From positions 90,102,001 through 90,166,000 of the forward strand of contig NC_069362.1 in assembly GCF_021730395.1 (NCBI RefSeq): DNA of 64,000 nt, written 5' to 3'. The notes below the pieces were generated by a model. The model saw nothing but the letters and a program-made list of their open reading frames with translations, did not search any database and was not told the DNA's origin. Shown in pieces: positions 1-11,869 of the stretch. The stretch is from Mercenaria mercenaria (lineage: Eukaryota > Mollusca > Bivalvia > Venerida > Veneridae). The position numbers were made by a program, and so were the translations under genes. How positions within the stretch are numbered: position 1 is the first letter of the stretch; each line of letters opens with the position of its first letter.

Positions 1-1614
1 CACAGTAATGAAGATTGTTTCGCCTGTGTAATACTCACTCATGGTGGCAGTTACTATCGCGTACATAAAACTGAATCATCGCACAAGAGGGAAGATATGA
101 TCATGGCGGCTGACACTCCTTTGCTTACCAGCGATCTTTTAAAGCTTTTTCATGACAACGAATGCAAAACGTTGAAAGGAAAGCCAAAACTCTTTTTTGT
201 ACAGGTCATAAATGAAATTTTCACAAATTGTTATATGTAAATACTACTTATATTTCATATAATAAATAGTTGTTGTGTTCCATATTCGACAGATCTTGTA
301 TAATACGAGTAATTTCTCAGAATAAAACGTGTACACAATTTGTAACTAAGAAGAAATTCAATATGTCTAAAGCTTATTTAAGGCAAAAGCTTACGTAGGG
401 CAACGGACCGATAAGAACACTCGGCAATTTCCGTGCAATTATGTAGTTTTGTTAGGCAATATTCGGCATTCTTCGAGCGTAGCTCAATGCGCCCATAACT
501 GCCCGTGAAACCTGGAAAATGCAAAAATCGAAATATCATTACGGCTCTACTACGTTCCGTTGTTGTGTCAATTCAGGCATGTAGAGGAGACAAGTTTGAT
601 AAAGGTGTATACTTACAAGTGGAAGATGAAGTTGATGCTAAACCTGCAGATGATTCTATGGAGTTCTCCCCATGTCCAATTTACAAGGACTTCTTGATTA
701 TGTATGCAACGCCACCAGGTAAGGAAGTAAGAAACATGAATATGCACAAAATATTACAAAACACTTCGAAACATTTATAAACAAAACTTTTATCCAGCCT
801 TCGAGTTGTCTCTTTCTTACCAGGAAGTTTCCTTGTAAGAGTATAGTCTGCACAGCACGGAAGATTAAAGATAATCTTATACAAAGCCTACAATTTACCA
901 ATATAAAGTTATTTATTTAACTCGTTTCCTGCTTTAAGGTAGTTCTGCACGTTTGATAAACCGGAAGTGATGGCGTAACGTCAATTATCCGCAAAAACCG
1001 AGAATAAAGCCTGGATTCGTTTTACGGAATTAAAAATCGTTTTATGAGTTAATGACAACTTGTGAGTAAATTTATTAAACTGGCACTGTTGCTTAATTTC
1101 TTAAGTCAAAATTTGATATCAAAACATATGACACGTTAAATAATTCAAAGTAATGTCTTTAAATTAGCGTGAAATATTCGGTTCACTTTAATCATGGTCA
1201 AATATCTCAAAAGTAAGCACACGGACCTATACATTTTATTTGACCAATTTATAGGTCGCTTGTTTATTTACAACTTCGAGAAGTTTCATCAAAATCTACA
1301 TTGTAGAAAAATTTCAATTCGCGAAAATGTTTTGAAAGGTATGATTTTCCCATAGACTCCCATTATGAAAACATGCGTGATGTTCAAATTTTCAAATCAG
1401 TCTAGAAAACAATCAAGCACATGACCCTATCCTTTTTATTTGCTGAATTATCTAGGTATATTCTGAAGTTTTGAAAACTCAGTGTTTAATCAAATTCTGT
1501 ATTGTAGAAAAAATTTCAATCCAAACGTGCAAAACTACCTAAATCATTATAATAGGAACGATTTAAAGATATTTTAAACGGTGTGGTTTTAATGAAATTT
1601 CTAAGTATTCCTAG

Positions 1615-1651
<37 letters not shown>

Positions 1652-2770
1652 ACCCCCTCAGAGAGAACTGAAACAATTCTAATTTAGCTATTCCATTGTT
1701 TAAACTCTTTAGTGATTTGAACTTATTGTCGGTTTTCTTTTCTTACATTTGTATATATGTAAACACCGCATGACGTATTGCTGATACCTCAAGGGGAATA
1801 TAACTCTTGTTTTGTTTTGTTATATTCTGTTTCTAAACATCTTAGAATTCATGTAACAGGTTTTAGATTGTTACTGTTTGTATTGTTTTCATTTTCTGCT
1901 GTAAAGAGTTTTTAACCTGTTATATTGCATGCCGGGAGTGCTATATAAATGCAGCAACTTATTTTATTATCAAAATTTTGGTAATAATAATATATCAAAG
2001 AAAGTAAAAGTGTTTTGCTGAATAGAAGCTTTTGTTGCAATATAACCACTTCTTTGAATTACATATTCCAACTCCATCTTGCGTCCTTGCAAGTAAAAAA
2101 TCACAACATCAAAAAACAATCTCACAGCCGCTTAGCTGCCGAAGAGAATTCTTATAGATATTAACGCTAATTATATTAGGATATGATGATATGATATATG
2201 ATTTGATATACCTTTACGTCGTTTTAATATTATGCATTGATAGCCTATACAAAAGTATCCAATATTTTATGCAGTATAATTCAAACATCAATATTTACTC
2301 TAACCTATACGACACTAAGACTTTAAAATACCGGATAGGCTATCCAGTGATCTTCTATGAAATATATTTGATTGTAAGGCAAAATATAGATTTTCATTGC
2401 TTTTAATGGATTTAGTTATTTTCTGTAGAATAAAATTTCAAAATTTATCTTCTTGACAACTTAACCATTTGATAAGGCATCGAGCAACTCGTATCTTACA
2501 CCCTTTGTCGTATATATTTCAGGTTTCTATGCATTTCGGCATCCAGAAAAGGGTTCCTGGTTTATTCAAGCACTTTGTAAGACGCTCTCAAGTCCTGGTG
2601 TAAGAAACAGGTCACTTCATCAACTGTTGACATCTGTGATACATTGTGTCTGTGTTGAATACGAGGCTCAGGCATTACAATTCTTAGGATATAAACAAAC
2701 TCCTTGCTTCGTGTCGATGCTAGTCAAAGATGTGTATTTCAGACCAAAGATCAAGTCCATACCTATTTAA
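1..2770 (+). CDS. Executioner-type caspase, 3' part (three exons; 5' end outside window)
   Basis: Cysteine protease of apoptosis that cleaves after aspartate. Coding exons are 1-204, 577-718 and 2523-2770 (stop TAA at 2768-2770), with GT-AG introns and matching phases (0, then 1). Exon 1 encodes the p20 segment with the catalytic His in ILTHGG (nt 40-42). The active-site pentapeptide QACRG is split by the first intron: Q ends exon 1, and ACRG with the catalytic Cys (nt 580-582) opens exon 2. The interdomain linker then contains DEVD-A, an executioner-caspase cleavage site. Exon 2 continues into the p10 start (DFLIMYATPPG), and exon 3 carries FYAFRHPEKGSWFIQAL and ends near CFVSMLVKDVYFRPK, as in caspase-3/7 relatives. 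The S2-pocket Trp of caspase-3 (SWRN) is Phe here (AFRH). The prodomain lies outside the window, so initiator or effector status rests on the p20/p10 resemblance. Family call is firm; the exact paralogue is unknown. Confidence 0.93.
938..1539. mobile_element. Non-autonomous TIR element (MITE-like) in caspase intron 2
   Basis: The ends form inverted repeats of about 20 bp: GGTAGTTCTGCACGTTTG at the left and its near complement ending in ACTACC at the right. TTAA precedes the left end (934-937) and TAAA follows the right end, which fits a TTAA target duplication with one change. There is no coding capacity. The GGTA...TACC termini resemble those of the larger palindromic elements at 30-36 kb. 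Confidence 0.6.
1615..1651. repeat. Poly-C tract, 37 C
   Basis: An uninterrupted run of 37 C lies in caspase intron 2, followed by CACCCCC. Similar runs occur at 21617-21627, about 22050-22072 and 37335-37361. Runs of this length are poorly resolved by sequencing, so the length is approximate. Confidence 0.9.
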
Positions 2771-2828
2771 CGTGTTATACAACGCCCAGATTTGATACAC
2801 TTACTATACAGTATTTGTGTACATGTGA

Positions 2829-2834
2829 AATAAA
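2829..2834 (+). promoter_or_regulatory. Candidate polyadenylation signal of the caspase gene
   Basis: An AATAAA hexamer lies about 60 bp after the caspase stop codon, a plausible distance for a short 3' UTR. Position is the only evidence. Confidence 0.45.
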
Positions 2835-4895
2835 TATGTTTGTGTATAGACAGTTTAAGTCAAATAGAAAAACAGAGAATAGAGATTGAACCTTGCAGTA
2901 TGGTATATGAAAGGTTTTATTGCAGCTTTCTGTCTTTTAAGGTACATGCACATTGATCAAGAAACCGCTGCATGATGTTTTTTCATATTTAGCAAAATAT
3001 TACCATGAACACATTTTTTATTTTATCCAGTAGATCTAAGTGGATGCTTACTAAACAAACATTTAACATAACTATTCTATCTTTAAAATTCAATAGGTAA
3101 TGAAAAGGAAGCAAAGTGTAGTTGTATTGGTTTAGAACCCTTTATTTCATGATAAAGGACCTTTCGTTATAATGTACATGTAAAATGTAAAAAACGGAAG
3201 TTTCAGGATAATTCTAATTACGTTTCATCTGAGAAGAATATTTCAGTTATACTCTAAACAAATTACTTAAATGTTTCTTCCTTTAAAAGTTTTATTATAA
3301 CCTTGTGTTGTCTTCCATTTACATGACAACCTTGAATAAATATATTATATTTCATTTCAAGAGAATATATTACCACAAAACTGTATAAACTTTCTCCGAT
3401 TTTCTAATTGTCTTGAAAGTATTCATCATATTCTTTAACCTTTAGCCTACCGGCGGTAATTGATTCTGCCTTTGCCTGCACATCTTTTTAGGCTGATCAT
3501 TGTCTGCGCTGTTTGCTGTTCAGTCAGTACATTTTCAGTGGGCATCCCTTCGAATAGTAAATGGTATTGCCCAAATTGAATAATGGACAAGTTCATTTTA
3601 GAAATTTAGCAGGGTAAAGGTTAAATTTGTCATGTGAAAACTTCATCTTTTTCGCGATAAGAAGACTTATTGACACAATGCAGTAAGCAGAAATTATTTG
3701 AATTAAAGTGTTACTAAATATATATTAAACAAAAGCCAACATGCTATACAGTGTTTGTTTTTTTACAATAAAGAAAATAATTGGTACAACAGGTTCACGA
3801 TGAAAGTCTTCTAAAATCAATGAAATGTCTGCATCTGTGTGGTACTCGGAAACAATTATAACGGCACAAGTATGGTGACAGGTATTGAAAGAAAAATATA
3901 GATCCCGCTTGGTGCAATAATAGAAATTTGAAAATGCCCAGTACTATATCCGAGGAGAGTTCAAAAAAGGTAAAGTCGTACGGTAACCAGTCCATCAGCA
4001 AATAGGCTGGGGCTGGAATGCACTGAGGGAGAGGATATTCAAGATGTAGATTGTTCTTACAAAGACTAATTCAAGAAATATTTGATAATTAAATTTTGAA
4101 CAATGTAATTAAGATCCTGGTAGGTATGACTGGATGCGGTTTTCATAGGCTAGGCTGTATTTGGTTAAGGGAGGTGTTGATATCATGCCTGTTTTTAAGG
4201 ATGAAGGATAACTTGTACCCACAGTAGATTCAATATATTGAACTTCGTGTAATCAAATAGTTTAGCTGCTAAAAGCGTGTATGTCCTTACATTCAAGTAA
4301 ACTATTATACAGGTTTGAAGTACTCGAACCTCTAACGGTAATTTAAATTGATAGAAGGCGAATATATATATATTTAAAACCTTTCTGCTTATTTCGGTTT
4401 TAGTCTTCTCCGTGAAAGACTGTGATGTTGATTATTGTATTACTCTTTGCATGAGATATAACTTTAAAATGTATATATTGCGGGACTCGTCTTTCCACGG
4501 TAACGTATTTTTTTCTCATTTTTAAGCAATTACATATGACAACAGGTTTTCTCAATGGCTACAGTGTCATTTTCTTTTTCTTTATGACCTAAATGAAACA
4601 TTAGAGTCAATATATGAGCACATTATCAACCACTCAACATTGTATCATATCGTAAGTAACCATAGCAACATGGGTGATTAAATATCTTATATCTTGCGTT
4701 ATTCTTAATTTCTTAAAAAGAATAAGTGTATCGTTCACATTTCATGCAGCTTCAAAACATTTTATCTTACATGTAAGTAATTTATAACTAACCTTGCATC
4801 CGCCTATTTTCCCAATAAAGCCAGTCACAAACATCAATTTTCTAACAACATAACGTATGCAAATAACGCCTTGGAGGGCATAAGTTCATTTCACG
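2835..4895. other. Intergenic, no gene seen
   Basis: AT-rich sequence with only short chance reading frames. Apart from the MITE at 3439-3620, no coding or structural RNA signal was recognised. Confidence 0.6.
3439..3620. mobile_element. TTAA-flanked MITE, family M1 (182 bp)
   Basis: The element begins CCTTTAGCCTACCGGC and ends AGCAGGGTAAAGG, with TTAA on both sides (3435-3438 and 3621-3624). Related copies are at 54541-54737 and, with a different centre, 59380-59585. The inner sequence (TTTTCAGTGGGCATCC, TTTTAGAAATTTAGCAGG) matches the 54.5-kb copy closely. Confidence 0.75.
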
Positions 4896-5420
4896 GGTTG
4901 TACATGCAGATGGGAATATCCTGCTCGAGAGTAAGTGTGGCTCTGCCGAGTTACCTCGTAAACAGTTATCTGAGAGTAGCAATATAATCTTTTTTCTTGC
5001 ATGCCATATTCAAAGGTCGGGCAATAACGAGGCTTTTGTCCTCGTGTGTTGGCTTTGTGTGTGTGCCCGCGTGTGTGTGTGTGTTTGTGGTGTGTCGTTT
5101 TGGGGAGGCTGCGGTTTTGGTACGTGGCATTGCCCTGTTTGATATTTGTCTTTGTTTTTTTTTTACTAGTTGTAGGTGTAGTTTCATTATAAATGTTAAG
5201 GCGATAGCTTGGCTCTGCAATGTTACCGCGTAAACAATTAAACAATTACCCGAGAGACAGATATTCCCATCTGCACCTACAAACAGTTATAGAATGTTTT
5301 TCTTGCATGCCATATTCAACAAATATTTTTCTTGCAGTAGCGTATGAACAAAGCGTGACAACTTTACGTCCGTAAACAGGAAGTACAATGTTATAAAGAC
5401 CAAAGCAAAGTAATAGTTCT
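4896..5420. repeat. Repeated and inverted segments around a GT-rich tract
   Basis: GCAGATGGGAATATC near 4908 returns inverted as GATATTCCCATCTGC near 5260. A block beginning GGCTCTGC and containing TACC(T/G)CGTAAACA occurs directly at about 4940 and 5211, and TTTTCTTGCATGCCATATTC occurs twice (about 4991 and 5300). A GT-rich simple tract lies at about 5055-5095. Related sequence recurs near 27.8 kb. The family is unknown. Reading frames here are by-products of the simple repeats. Confidence 0.5.
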
Positions 5421-5613
5421 GGTTTCATTTTATCATCTGCAGTGAAACATTACGTTTTTATTTCTTAAAGTAACTTTTTTTAGTCGAGATATGTATTCAG
5501 GAAATAATAGTAAAAACTGGTCCAAAGAAATAACTGTGGTATAACTTTTTTTTCTCACGACAGCGTGTTAACAAACCGCAAGAACTTTACATTTGCAAAG
5601 AGGAAGTACGTTA

Positions 5614-6720
5614 GATGCGAAGGAGTGATATAATATTATAATACGCATCTGAACGACAAACAATGATTTTATTCAAGAGCGAGTCACTAAATGAGATATA
5701 TTATTTCGATTCTAACACGTAACCAAGGATTTTTAAGTATATTCTTGACGACGTCCATCAAATATTTGCCAATTTTTTGTTGGTTTCTTTTCCAACGCGC
5801 CGCTATGCTGTTTGACGCTATATGACGTTATAATTGTGACGTCAGAACAGTGAATTGTTGTAAATTCTAACACGATCCGATTCATTTTCCTATTAAACAA
5901 AGAAGGCTGAAAACAGTGAATTATTAATATTCATTCTAATATGACCAACAATGCTTTAATCATCACAACGATGTTATGTTAACGTCACGTCAACTTGATA
6001 TTTAGCGCCATGTACGCATAGAGAAATAGCGCTTTCAAATTTCATGAAATATTTTACTTAATAACATGTTTTAAACGAAATGTCACATTGCACAAATTTT
6101 TTGACCATACTGAATTAGTTATTCGCTTTGCTGAATAATTCGCAATAATTTTCGCCCGAACTGAATTCTGCCGCAAGACGTATTACCGTTTCCGGTCCTG
6201 GCTTGTTTTAACAAATATCTACTATTGGCGCCATGTTTGCGCGAAGAAACAGTTCCATCATATTTGATATAAATTTTACAATAAAGAACATATTAGAATC
6301 GAAATAATTTATAGCAAAACAGTGCTTTATCACTATTTATACACTTGGGCGGTTATACGTCGTCCGAAATAATTTCACTCGGGCTGCGCCCTCGCGAAAT
6401 TATTACGCCCGACGTATAACCTCTCATCGTGTATAAATAGTGAGTGATAAAGCACTGTTTTGCTATAAATTATTTCTTAAACAATTCACTGTTCTGACGT
6501 CACAATTATTACGTCATAGCGTCAAACGGCATAGCGGCGCGCTGAGAAAGAAACCGATTGAAAACGGGCAAATATTTAACGAATGCCGTCAAGGATGTAC
6601 TTTAAAGTCCTAAGTAACGTGTTAGAATCGAAATAATATATTTCATTTAGTGATTTGCTCTTGAATAAAATCATTGTTTGTCGTTCAGATGCGTATTATT
6701 ATATCATCCCTTCGATTCTG
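5614..6720. mobile_element. Nested foldback (long inverted repeat) element
   Basis: The outer arms at about 5614-5858 and 6481-6720 are inverted copies of each other, sharing for example ACGCATCTGAACGACAAAC, TGACGTCAGAACAGTGAATT and GCGCCGCTATGC. Inside lies a second near-perfect palindrome at about 6300-6476, centred on a GGGCTGCGCCC hairpin, with arms containing AGCAAAACAGTGCTTTATCA. A further partial copy of the outer arm follows at 6721-6780. There is no transposase frame. Confidence 0.7.
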
Positions 6721-6780
6721 AACTCCAAACAATGATTTATTCAGCGACAAATCACTAAATGAGATATATTATTTCTTAAT

Positions 6781-7640
6781 TAACACACAAATTTCAGCCT
6801 TCTTGGTTGAATAGGAAAATGAGTCAGGTCGTGTTAGAAAATTCCGATTTTATTTTTATCATCTGCAGTGAAACGTTTTACCTTTTTTTGTACAATAACG
6901 CTTTTTAAATCGAGAAATATTTTATAATGACAAACGGGTAGGCTACTAGGCCCCCTACACCGAAAATCCCGTTGCAAGAAATTCTGTATGTTCCCTCCAA
7001 AGAACAAAATAAAGCAACAGACTGTTGAATAAACCCCACTGGAAAGTTCCTCACTATTCCTTTTAAAGAAAACAACATTGAAATTTGACGACTGTGACCA
7101 TTTTGAATTTTCCTATACAGAAAATTTACCAAATGATTACAAGGTTATATACAGTGGGTTCTCATTAACTGAGCCCCCAAGAACAGGAAACTACAACACA
7201 CTTCGTATAAACTCCGTTTCAAGGTTCAGTTCCAGCTCTACAGGTTAAAGATAGTGCACACACTTAATACATGTATAACTGAGCTGAGTATGAATGTGTC
7301 CCACATCTAAAAGACTGGCCGTTGTTCACCAAATGACTGCCAAAGTAAGATATTTAATAGTCAATGGATGTCTTTAGTTTATATTTTAGCCAAGACATAT
7401 TTTATGAGAGATTTCTATATTAAAAGTAAATACATTATAACAATGTTAAAATATTTCGATGAAACAGGAGACTCAGTATAATTCATCTTTAAACTTATAC
7501 GAGAGTATTCTATTAGGAAATCATTGACAGTTTCTTTTGATAAGACAAACACGAATAGGGGAATGTTAGATAACACAAGATTGACTAATTTTATTAATTA
7601 AAATATGACTTATAATTTAGGTGCTGGAATGTGAATTGAC
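6781..7640. other. Intergenic, no gene seen
   Basis: AT-rich spacer between the foldback element and the 3' end of the ectodomain gene. Nothing convincing was seen. Confidence 0.5.
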
Positions 7641-7679
7641 ATATTAAACTATACAGATTCCAGTAACGTGTATACAGTT

Positions 7680-9023
7680 TCATCCAAAAGTAACAGCAAA
7701 CGGAATGGCCAGCAGAAACAATTGTATTTGTCTTATGCACGAGTCACTGGTTATGATTTGTTCTTGTACAGTTGGTGTACTTTGTTCTTGCCTTTGCAGT
7801 GTGACAGTCAGTGTACTTTGTTGTCTTACATATATCTCAAATTCCATATATTGATTGTCATCAAGACAGGCATGTGCGTTTGAATCCCCGATGAAATAAC
7901 GTCCTTCCCGAATAATTTCACCAAGATCTGCCAGAAAGAGAGAGGAATCATTCTGAATTAAATAGTCCGAGTGTGCAAGTTCAACCAAGTGACATTCTCC
8001 CGAAATACACGTGTTCATTAGCGGTAAGCATGTCACATTGAGACATAGTTTACCAAAAGGGTCGTAAAGCACTCCGTCACCGCACATGTCATAATTGAAG
8101 ATTTCCATCGAATGTGTGTCACCATTTCCGTAAAGGCGCAAGCTATTCATTGCTTTAACATCGGTATATGGAGGCAAATCCTGCGGCCAACAAGTAAAAG
8201 CCTGAAAGGCCCAGCATTGTAACGTTCCCGTTTCATAATTACACCGTGCACAAAACTCATTTTTATATACGTTAAAGACATTTACATACTTCCATGCGTA
8301 CACATTCTGTGATAAGCCATTCTCACATCTATCCCTCAAAGAAGAGTTTATATCGTTGTCCTCCCTGCAACTTTCAATGACATCAATTGCGCACATTTTA
8401 TGTTGCCTGTTCATAAGCCTGATAAAACAAACTAATGGGTCATACTCTTGGTTATCAACACTTTGGTTAACTTTAGCGCCATTATTACACATCAAGTCAA
8501 ACTTCCAGAACTTAAGTCTTTCAATGCTAAGCCTGTTGCAAAAAGCACAGTACACATTTTTATAAGTCACCGTTTCAACCGTACTGTCATAAACCGGTAT
8601 TCTTGATAAAATATCTTTTTCCGAACTACTTTCGCATTTAGTTTTTATTGTTCCATCAGTCCAGAGTTTCGAACACTTGGTCACCATATAAACACCAAAC
8701 ACACCCTTTGAAGAGCCGCGGCAATCTAAATTTAAATCATACATATCCGGGAACGTTCTAGCACACGAGTATTGCCACTTTTCAAGCAAAATGTTCCTTG
8801 GAGACGTTTTGTTACAGCATATGTTGTCATAAAACTGACACATATCGTCACATCCTCCTTGACTGCAGTTTAAACACTTTCCCTCGAATCTACATAGTTC
8901 GTCAAAATTTACATCCTGATTAGAAATATTTTGGCACTGAGCGCTTAAAGACAAAAAAGTTAGAACTAAACACATCTGTACATATTGTCGAACACTTGGA
9001 AAAAATTCCATATTCTTCAGCAA
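7680..9023 (-). CDS. Secreted or membrane ectodomain protein with somatomedin-B-like module
   Basis: An intronless 447-residue frame. Residues 1-31 form a signal peptide (hydrophobic core MCLVLTFLSLSA); Met1 or Met5 could start it. Residues 41-88 hold eight cysteines (44, 50, 53, 58, 62, 69, 70, 87) in a C-C-C-CxxxC-CC-C order that resembles a somatomedin-B domain. Two related cysteine modules follow, YKNVYCAFCN (154-163) and YKNEFCARCN (253-262), then CGDGVLYDPFGKLC (314-327), a pattern seen in ectodomains of molluscan Methuselah-like or adhesion-type class B GPCRs. Seven N-glycosylation sequons are visible. The protein ends in a hydrophobic tail (about 434-446) with no seven-helix domain. 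It may therefore be GPI-anchored, secreted, or a receptor that lost its membrane part. Family placement is from memory of such ectodomains; the ligand is unknown. Confidence 0.8.
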   Translation of the reverse strand: MLKNMEFFPSVRQYVQMCLVLTFLSLSAQCQNISNQDVNFDELCRFEGKCLNCSQGGCDDMCQFYDNICCNKTSPRNILLEKWQYSCARTFPDMYDLNLDCRGSSKGVFGVYMVTKCSKLWTDGTIKTKCESSSEKDILSRIPVYDSTVETVTYKNVYCAFCNRLSIERLKFWKFDLMCNNGAKVNQSVDNQEYDPLVCFIRLMNRQHKMCAIDVIESCREDNDINSSLRDRCENGLSQNVYAWKYVNVFNVYKNEFCARCNYETGTLQCWAFQAFTCWPQDLPPYTDVKAMNSLRLYGNGDTHSMEIFNYDMCGDGVLYDPFGKLCLNVTCLPLMNTCISGECHLVELAHSDYLIQNDSSLFLADLGEIIREGRYFIGDSNAHACLDDNQYMEFEIYVRQQSTLTVTLQRQEQSTPTVQEQIITSDSCIRQIQLFLLAIPFAVTFG

Positions 9024-10095
9024 CTATATCAATCTGTTAAAGTAAAGATACAGTAAAGATACAGTACAGAATGAGAAGGCGTGGTCCGTGAATTATTACT
9101 GTCTCGTTCGCATTTGTTATACTGACTTTCTTTATATTGTTGTTTTTGAAAATCATATAAAAATGTGAAAATAGTTTCTAGTAACTTTATTTTCAGTAAC
9201 GTATGTTGCTTCACTTGAGTAATTACATATAACTTATTTGTTAGAATAAATAATTATTTCAGAATGACATCGGCTCAATGTTTTTGTAAACGTTTGCTAT
9301 TTCTAAAACTGTATGAAACATTTGGTTGAATATTCAACAATATGTTATATACACGCCTGTGAAAAATCTACTTTTAAATGATATCTCCACTGTGCTCTGT
9401 TTCGTATCTTATCATGTTCACGAAATTTTCCAAGTGAAATAAATAAACTAATAAGTCCCTATGTGCTCCGAGCTGCAACTGCTCTGCCACAGTGATTGTT
9501 GTAGAGCTCAGGGTTGTTGTGAATGCTTTGTCACAAAAGACATAGATGACACAGTATACCGTATCACGTGCCTAATGGGTAAATTACTTTGAGGTTTACC
9601 ATTCAATTTATTCATGTATTGGGAGCTTCAAAGCTTAATTTGTCTTAAAGAGCACACTAGCAATATTAAAAGATTTCTCATATGGGAATGGAAAATGGGG
9701 AAAAATGACAGATCAAAGGCTCTGTCATTGATAGTTTGTCATTCATCTGTTTCTATAATTACAAAAAAAATCTACAGGTGTGAAATTAATTCCTAAGAGA
9801 ATGTAAAACCAAGGGTTTAGATATAATAGCTGAACAAACATGGATTTGATTTCAGAATGGAATTGATTCATACATGCATGATAAATCTTTCTGTTCAAAA
9901 CAGCGACATGAGGTATTATCATTATCTGGGACTTGAGAAATACGCACCAAATACAGCTGTACTTCGGGATATGGGCTGAAAGTCAGTATTTGTTAAACAA
10001 AGGGTGCAGTTACAAGACGGTATTGTAGGTTGGGTTCGAGATTAGGTAAAAATGTTTTTAACTGGGTAAAATCGCCATCCAATGTTAAATGTAAA
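9024..10095. other. Upstream spacer, no gene seen
   Basis: AT-rich sequence upstream of the ectodomain gene. It presumably contains that gene's promoter, but no distinctive box was recognised. Confidence 0.45.
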
Positions 10096-10099
10096 AATT

Positions 10100-10270
10100 T
10101 GTTAAACTTTTCCCTTGTTCTTTTACGTGCCAGATGTAAAGCATCTATACACGGGATTCTTATCCAAGTGTTTAGTAACCTTAGGTAGAGGAGCGGGGGC
10201 TCGCAATCACGATCCCTGCTTTCGTAGTCAGACAGTTACCACCACTGCGTCCACTCTGAAGCAGACGTAA
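10100..10270 (-). mobile_element. Probable tRNA-derived SINE
   Basis: The complementary strand reads GCAGTGGTGGTAACTGTCTG (A-box-like) followed about 35 bp later by GATTGCGAGCCCC (B-box-like). Its tail contains GGCACGTAAAAGAACAAGG, a motif typical of the 3' part of several invertebrate tRNA-type SINEs. Boundaries and target duplications were not resolved. Confidence 0.4.
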
Positions 10271-11190
10271 GGGATTGTTCTTATCACCTTAAGTATTTAG
10301 GCATCTGTTTACTGATTAATAATTATCAAGTTTTATATCATTTTTTATATATTTTATTCCTAAGTTGACACTTTGATTAAATGTTTTTAAGCCTATAAAA
10401 GGCTAATGCAGAAATCATTTAATATACTAATATATCTCAACGTGTCTAGGAACTAAATGTTTGACTGGATCTACCGTCTAACACTAAATTTAATATTTAC
10501 TTTTTCGATTCATCCATCAATATTTTCAATTTTGGACTAATTTCACTTGATATTTTACTTGAACTGTATCGTTACAATACAGGAATCAACAGTTTTATTT
10601 TATAACATTTGAAAAAACTATTTTGTTGATATACTGAAATTGCCAGTCATTAATTTGTGGACTTATTCATTATCTATAATGAAGAAAATAAACTTCAGAA
10701 ACAACATTACTTTCTTCAATTTGTGTTTTTCAACTTGGCTTTTATAACAAACACAGCAAAAACCAACACATGTACGTTTTCACACAGTATATAAGAACAG
10801 TGCGAAGGAACAATGAATCAATCTACAAATGTATATCGATTCTGATTTGATACAACCTACATATTGTAAAAGATTTATTAACAATACTTTAGGCAAATTT
10901 TCTCTGTTTCATGTCTTAAATGCAATTCTTCAAATTATCTGCTCACAGATGGATTCCCTTTAATGTAAGGAAACCTTTGAAGGTATACTTATTTATAATG
11001 ATTTTAATAGTTTCATGTCGGTGACTCAGACATCTTACAACATATTATGTCTTAGAATGTGTAAATGTATAAAACTAATGCATACACCAAGTTGTCTATA
11101 GACAGACATACGTCTTTTTATAAATATTTTGATAATGTACTGTTTTATCATGCTGTACGTATAAAGAGAAATAAATAAATTATCATATAC
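10271..11190. other. Intergenic, no gene seen
   Basis: AT-rich with no coherent coding frame. Nothing was recognised. Confidence 0.45.
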
Positions 11191-11194
11191 AAGA

Positions 11195-11530
11195 CATAGT
11201 AAACAAGTATGCCCACGGGCAGAATGTCAAGCCCGCCAGCTGCCAAGTGTGACCTTGAACTTAGACCTAGGGACCCGGTTCTTGTGCACGACACGCCGTC
11301 TCATAATGGTGAACATTCGTGCCAAGTTACATCAAAATCCCACCATGCATGAAGAAGAAATGCTCCGGACAAACTTCAATTTGACCTTTGACATCCAACT
11401 GTGACCTTGACCTTTGAAATAGGAACGTGGGGTTTGCGCATGACACTCCTTCTCATTGTGGTTAACATTCATGCCAAATATAAACGAGATTTGTCCATGA
11501 AGGTCAAAGTTATGGTCCGGATATTATCAC
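11195..11530. repeat. Interspersed repeat with TGACCTTGACCTTTGA motif
   Basis: The segment contains two diverged units sharing GTGACCTTGA, 'cttctcattgtggttaacattc' type wording and CATGCCAA. The TGACCTTGACCTTTGA motif also marks the array at 50310-51090. It is a dispersed repeat without coding capacity. Confidence 0.55.
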
Positions 11531-11869
11531 AGTTAAATTTTATTTATTTATTCAACAGATCCTTTCTCCAGATGAATATAGCTAGCAATATCGGAAACAA
11601 GTCTAGTACTGTTATATCGGCCACTTGGCAGAACACCAGTGACCTTTGAAGTATACCAAAGCCTAATACTTTGCCTCCCGCACTTTCAGTGTATAACTGT
11701 GCATCGGCGTTTGTGATCCAGTAACTGGCATGCAAAAAATGGAGATACCATTTAAAATTTTATGGAAAACTAATGTTCGGATTAAGTGACGTAGAGCGCA
11801 TTTTTTTTTTTTATTTCGTGGTAACCGGAAATGGGAACTTCCGAGTCCCCCCGTAAAAACCGTACAGTT

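Noticed and set aside
4886-5245. Overlapping frames of 78-119 codons on both strands
   Set aside because: They translate GT/CA-rich simple sequence and repeated segments (His/Thr runs) and have no splice or family support.
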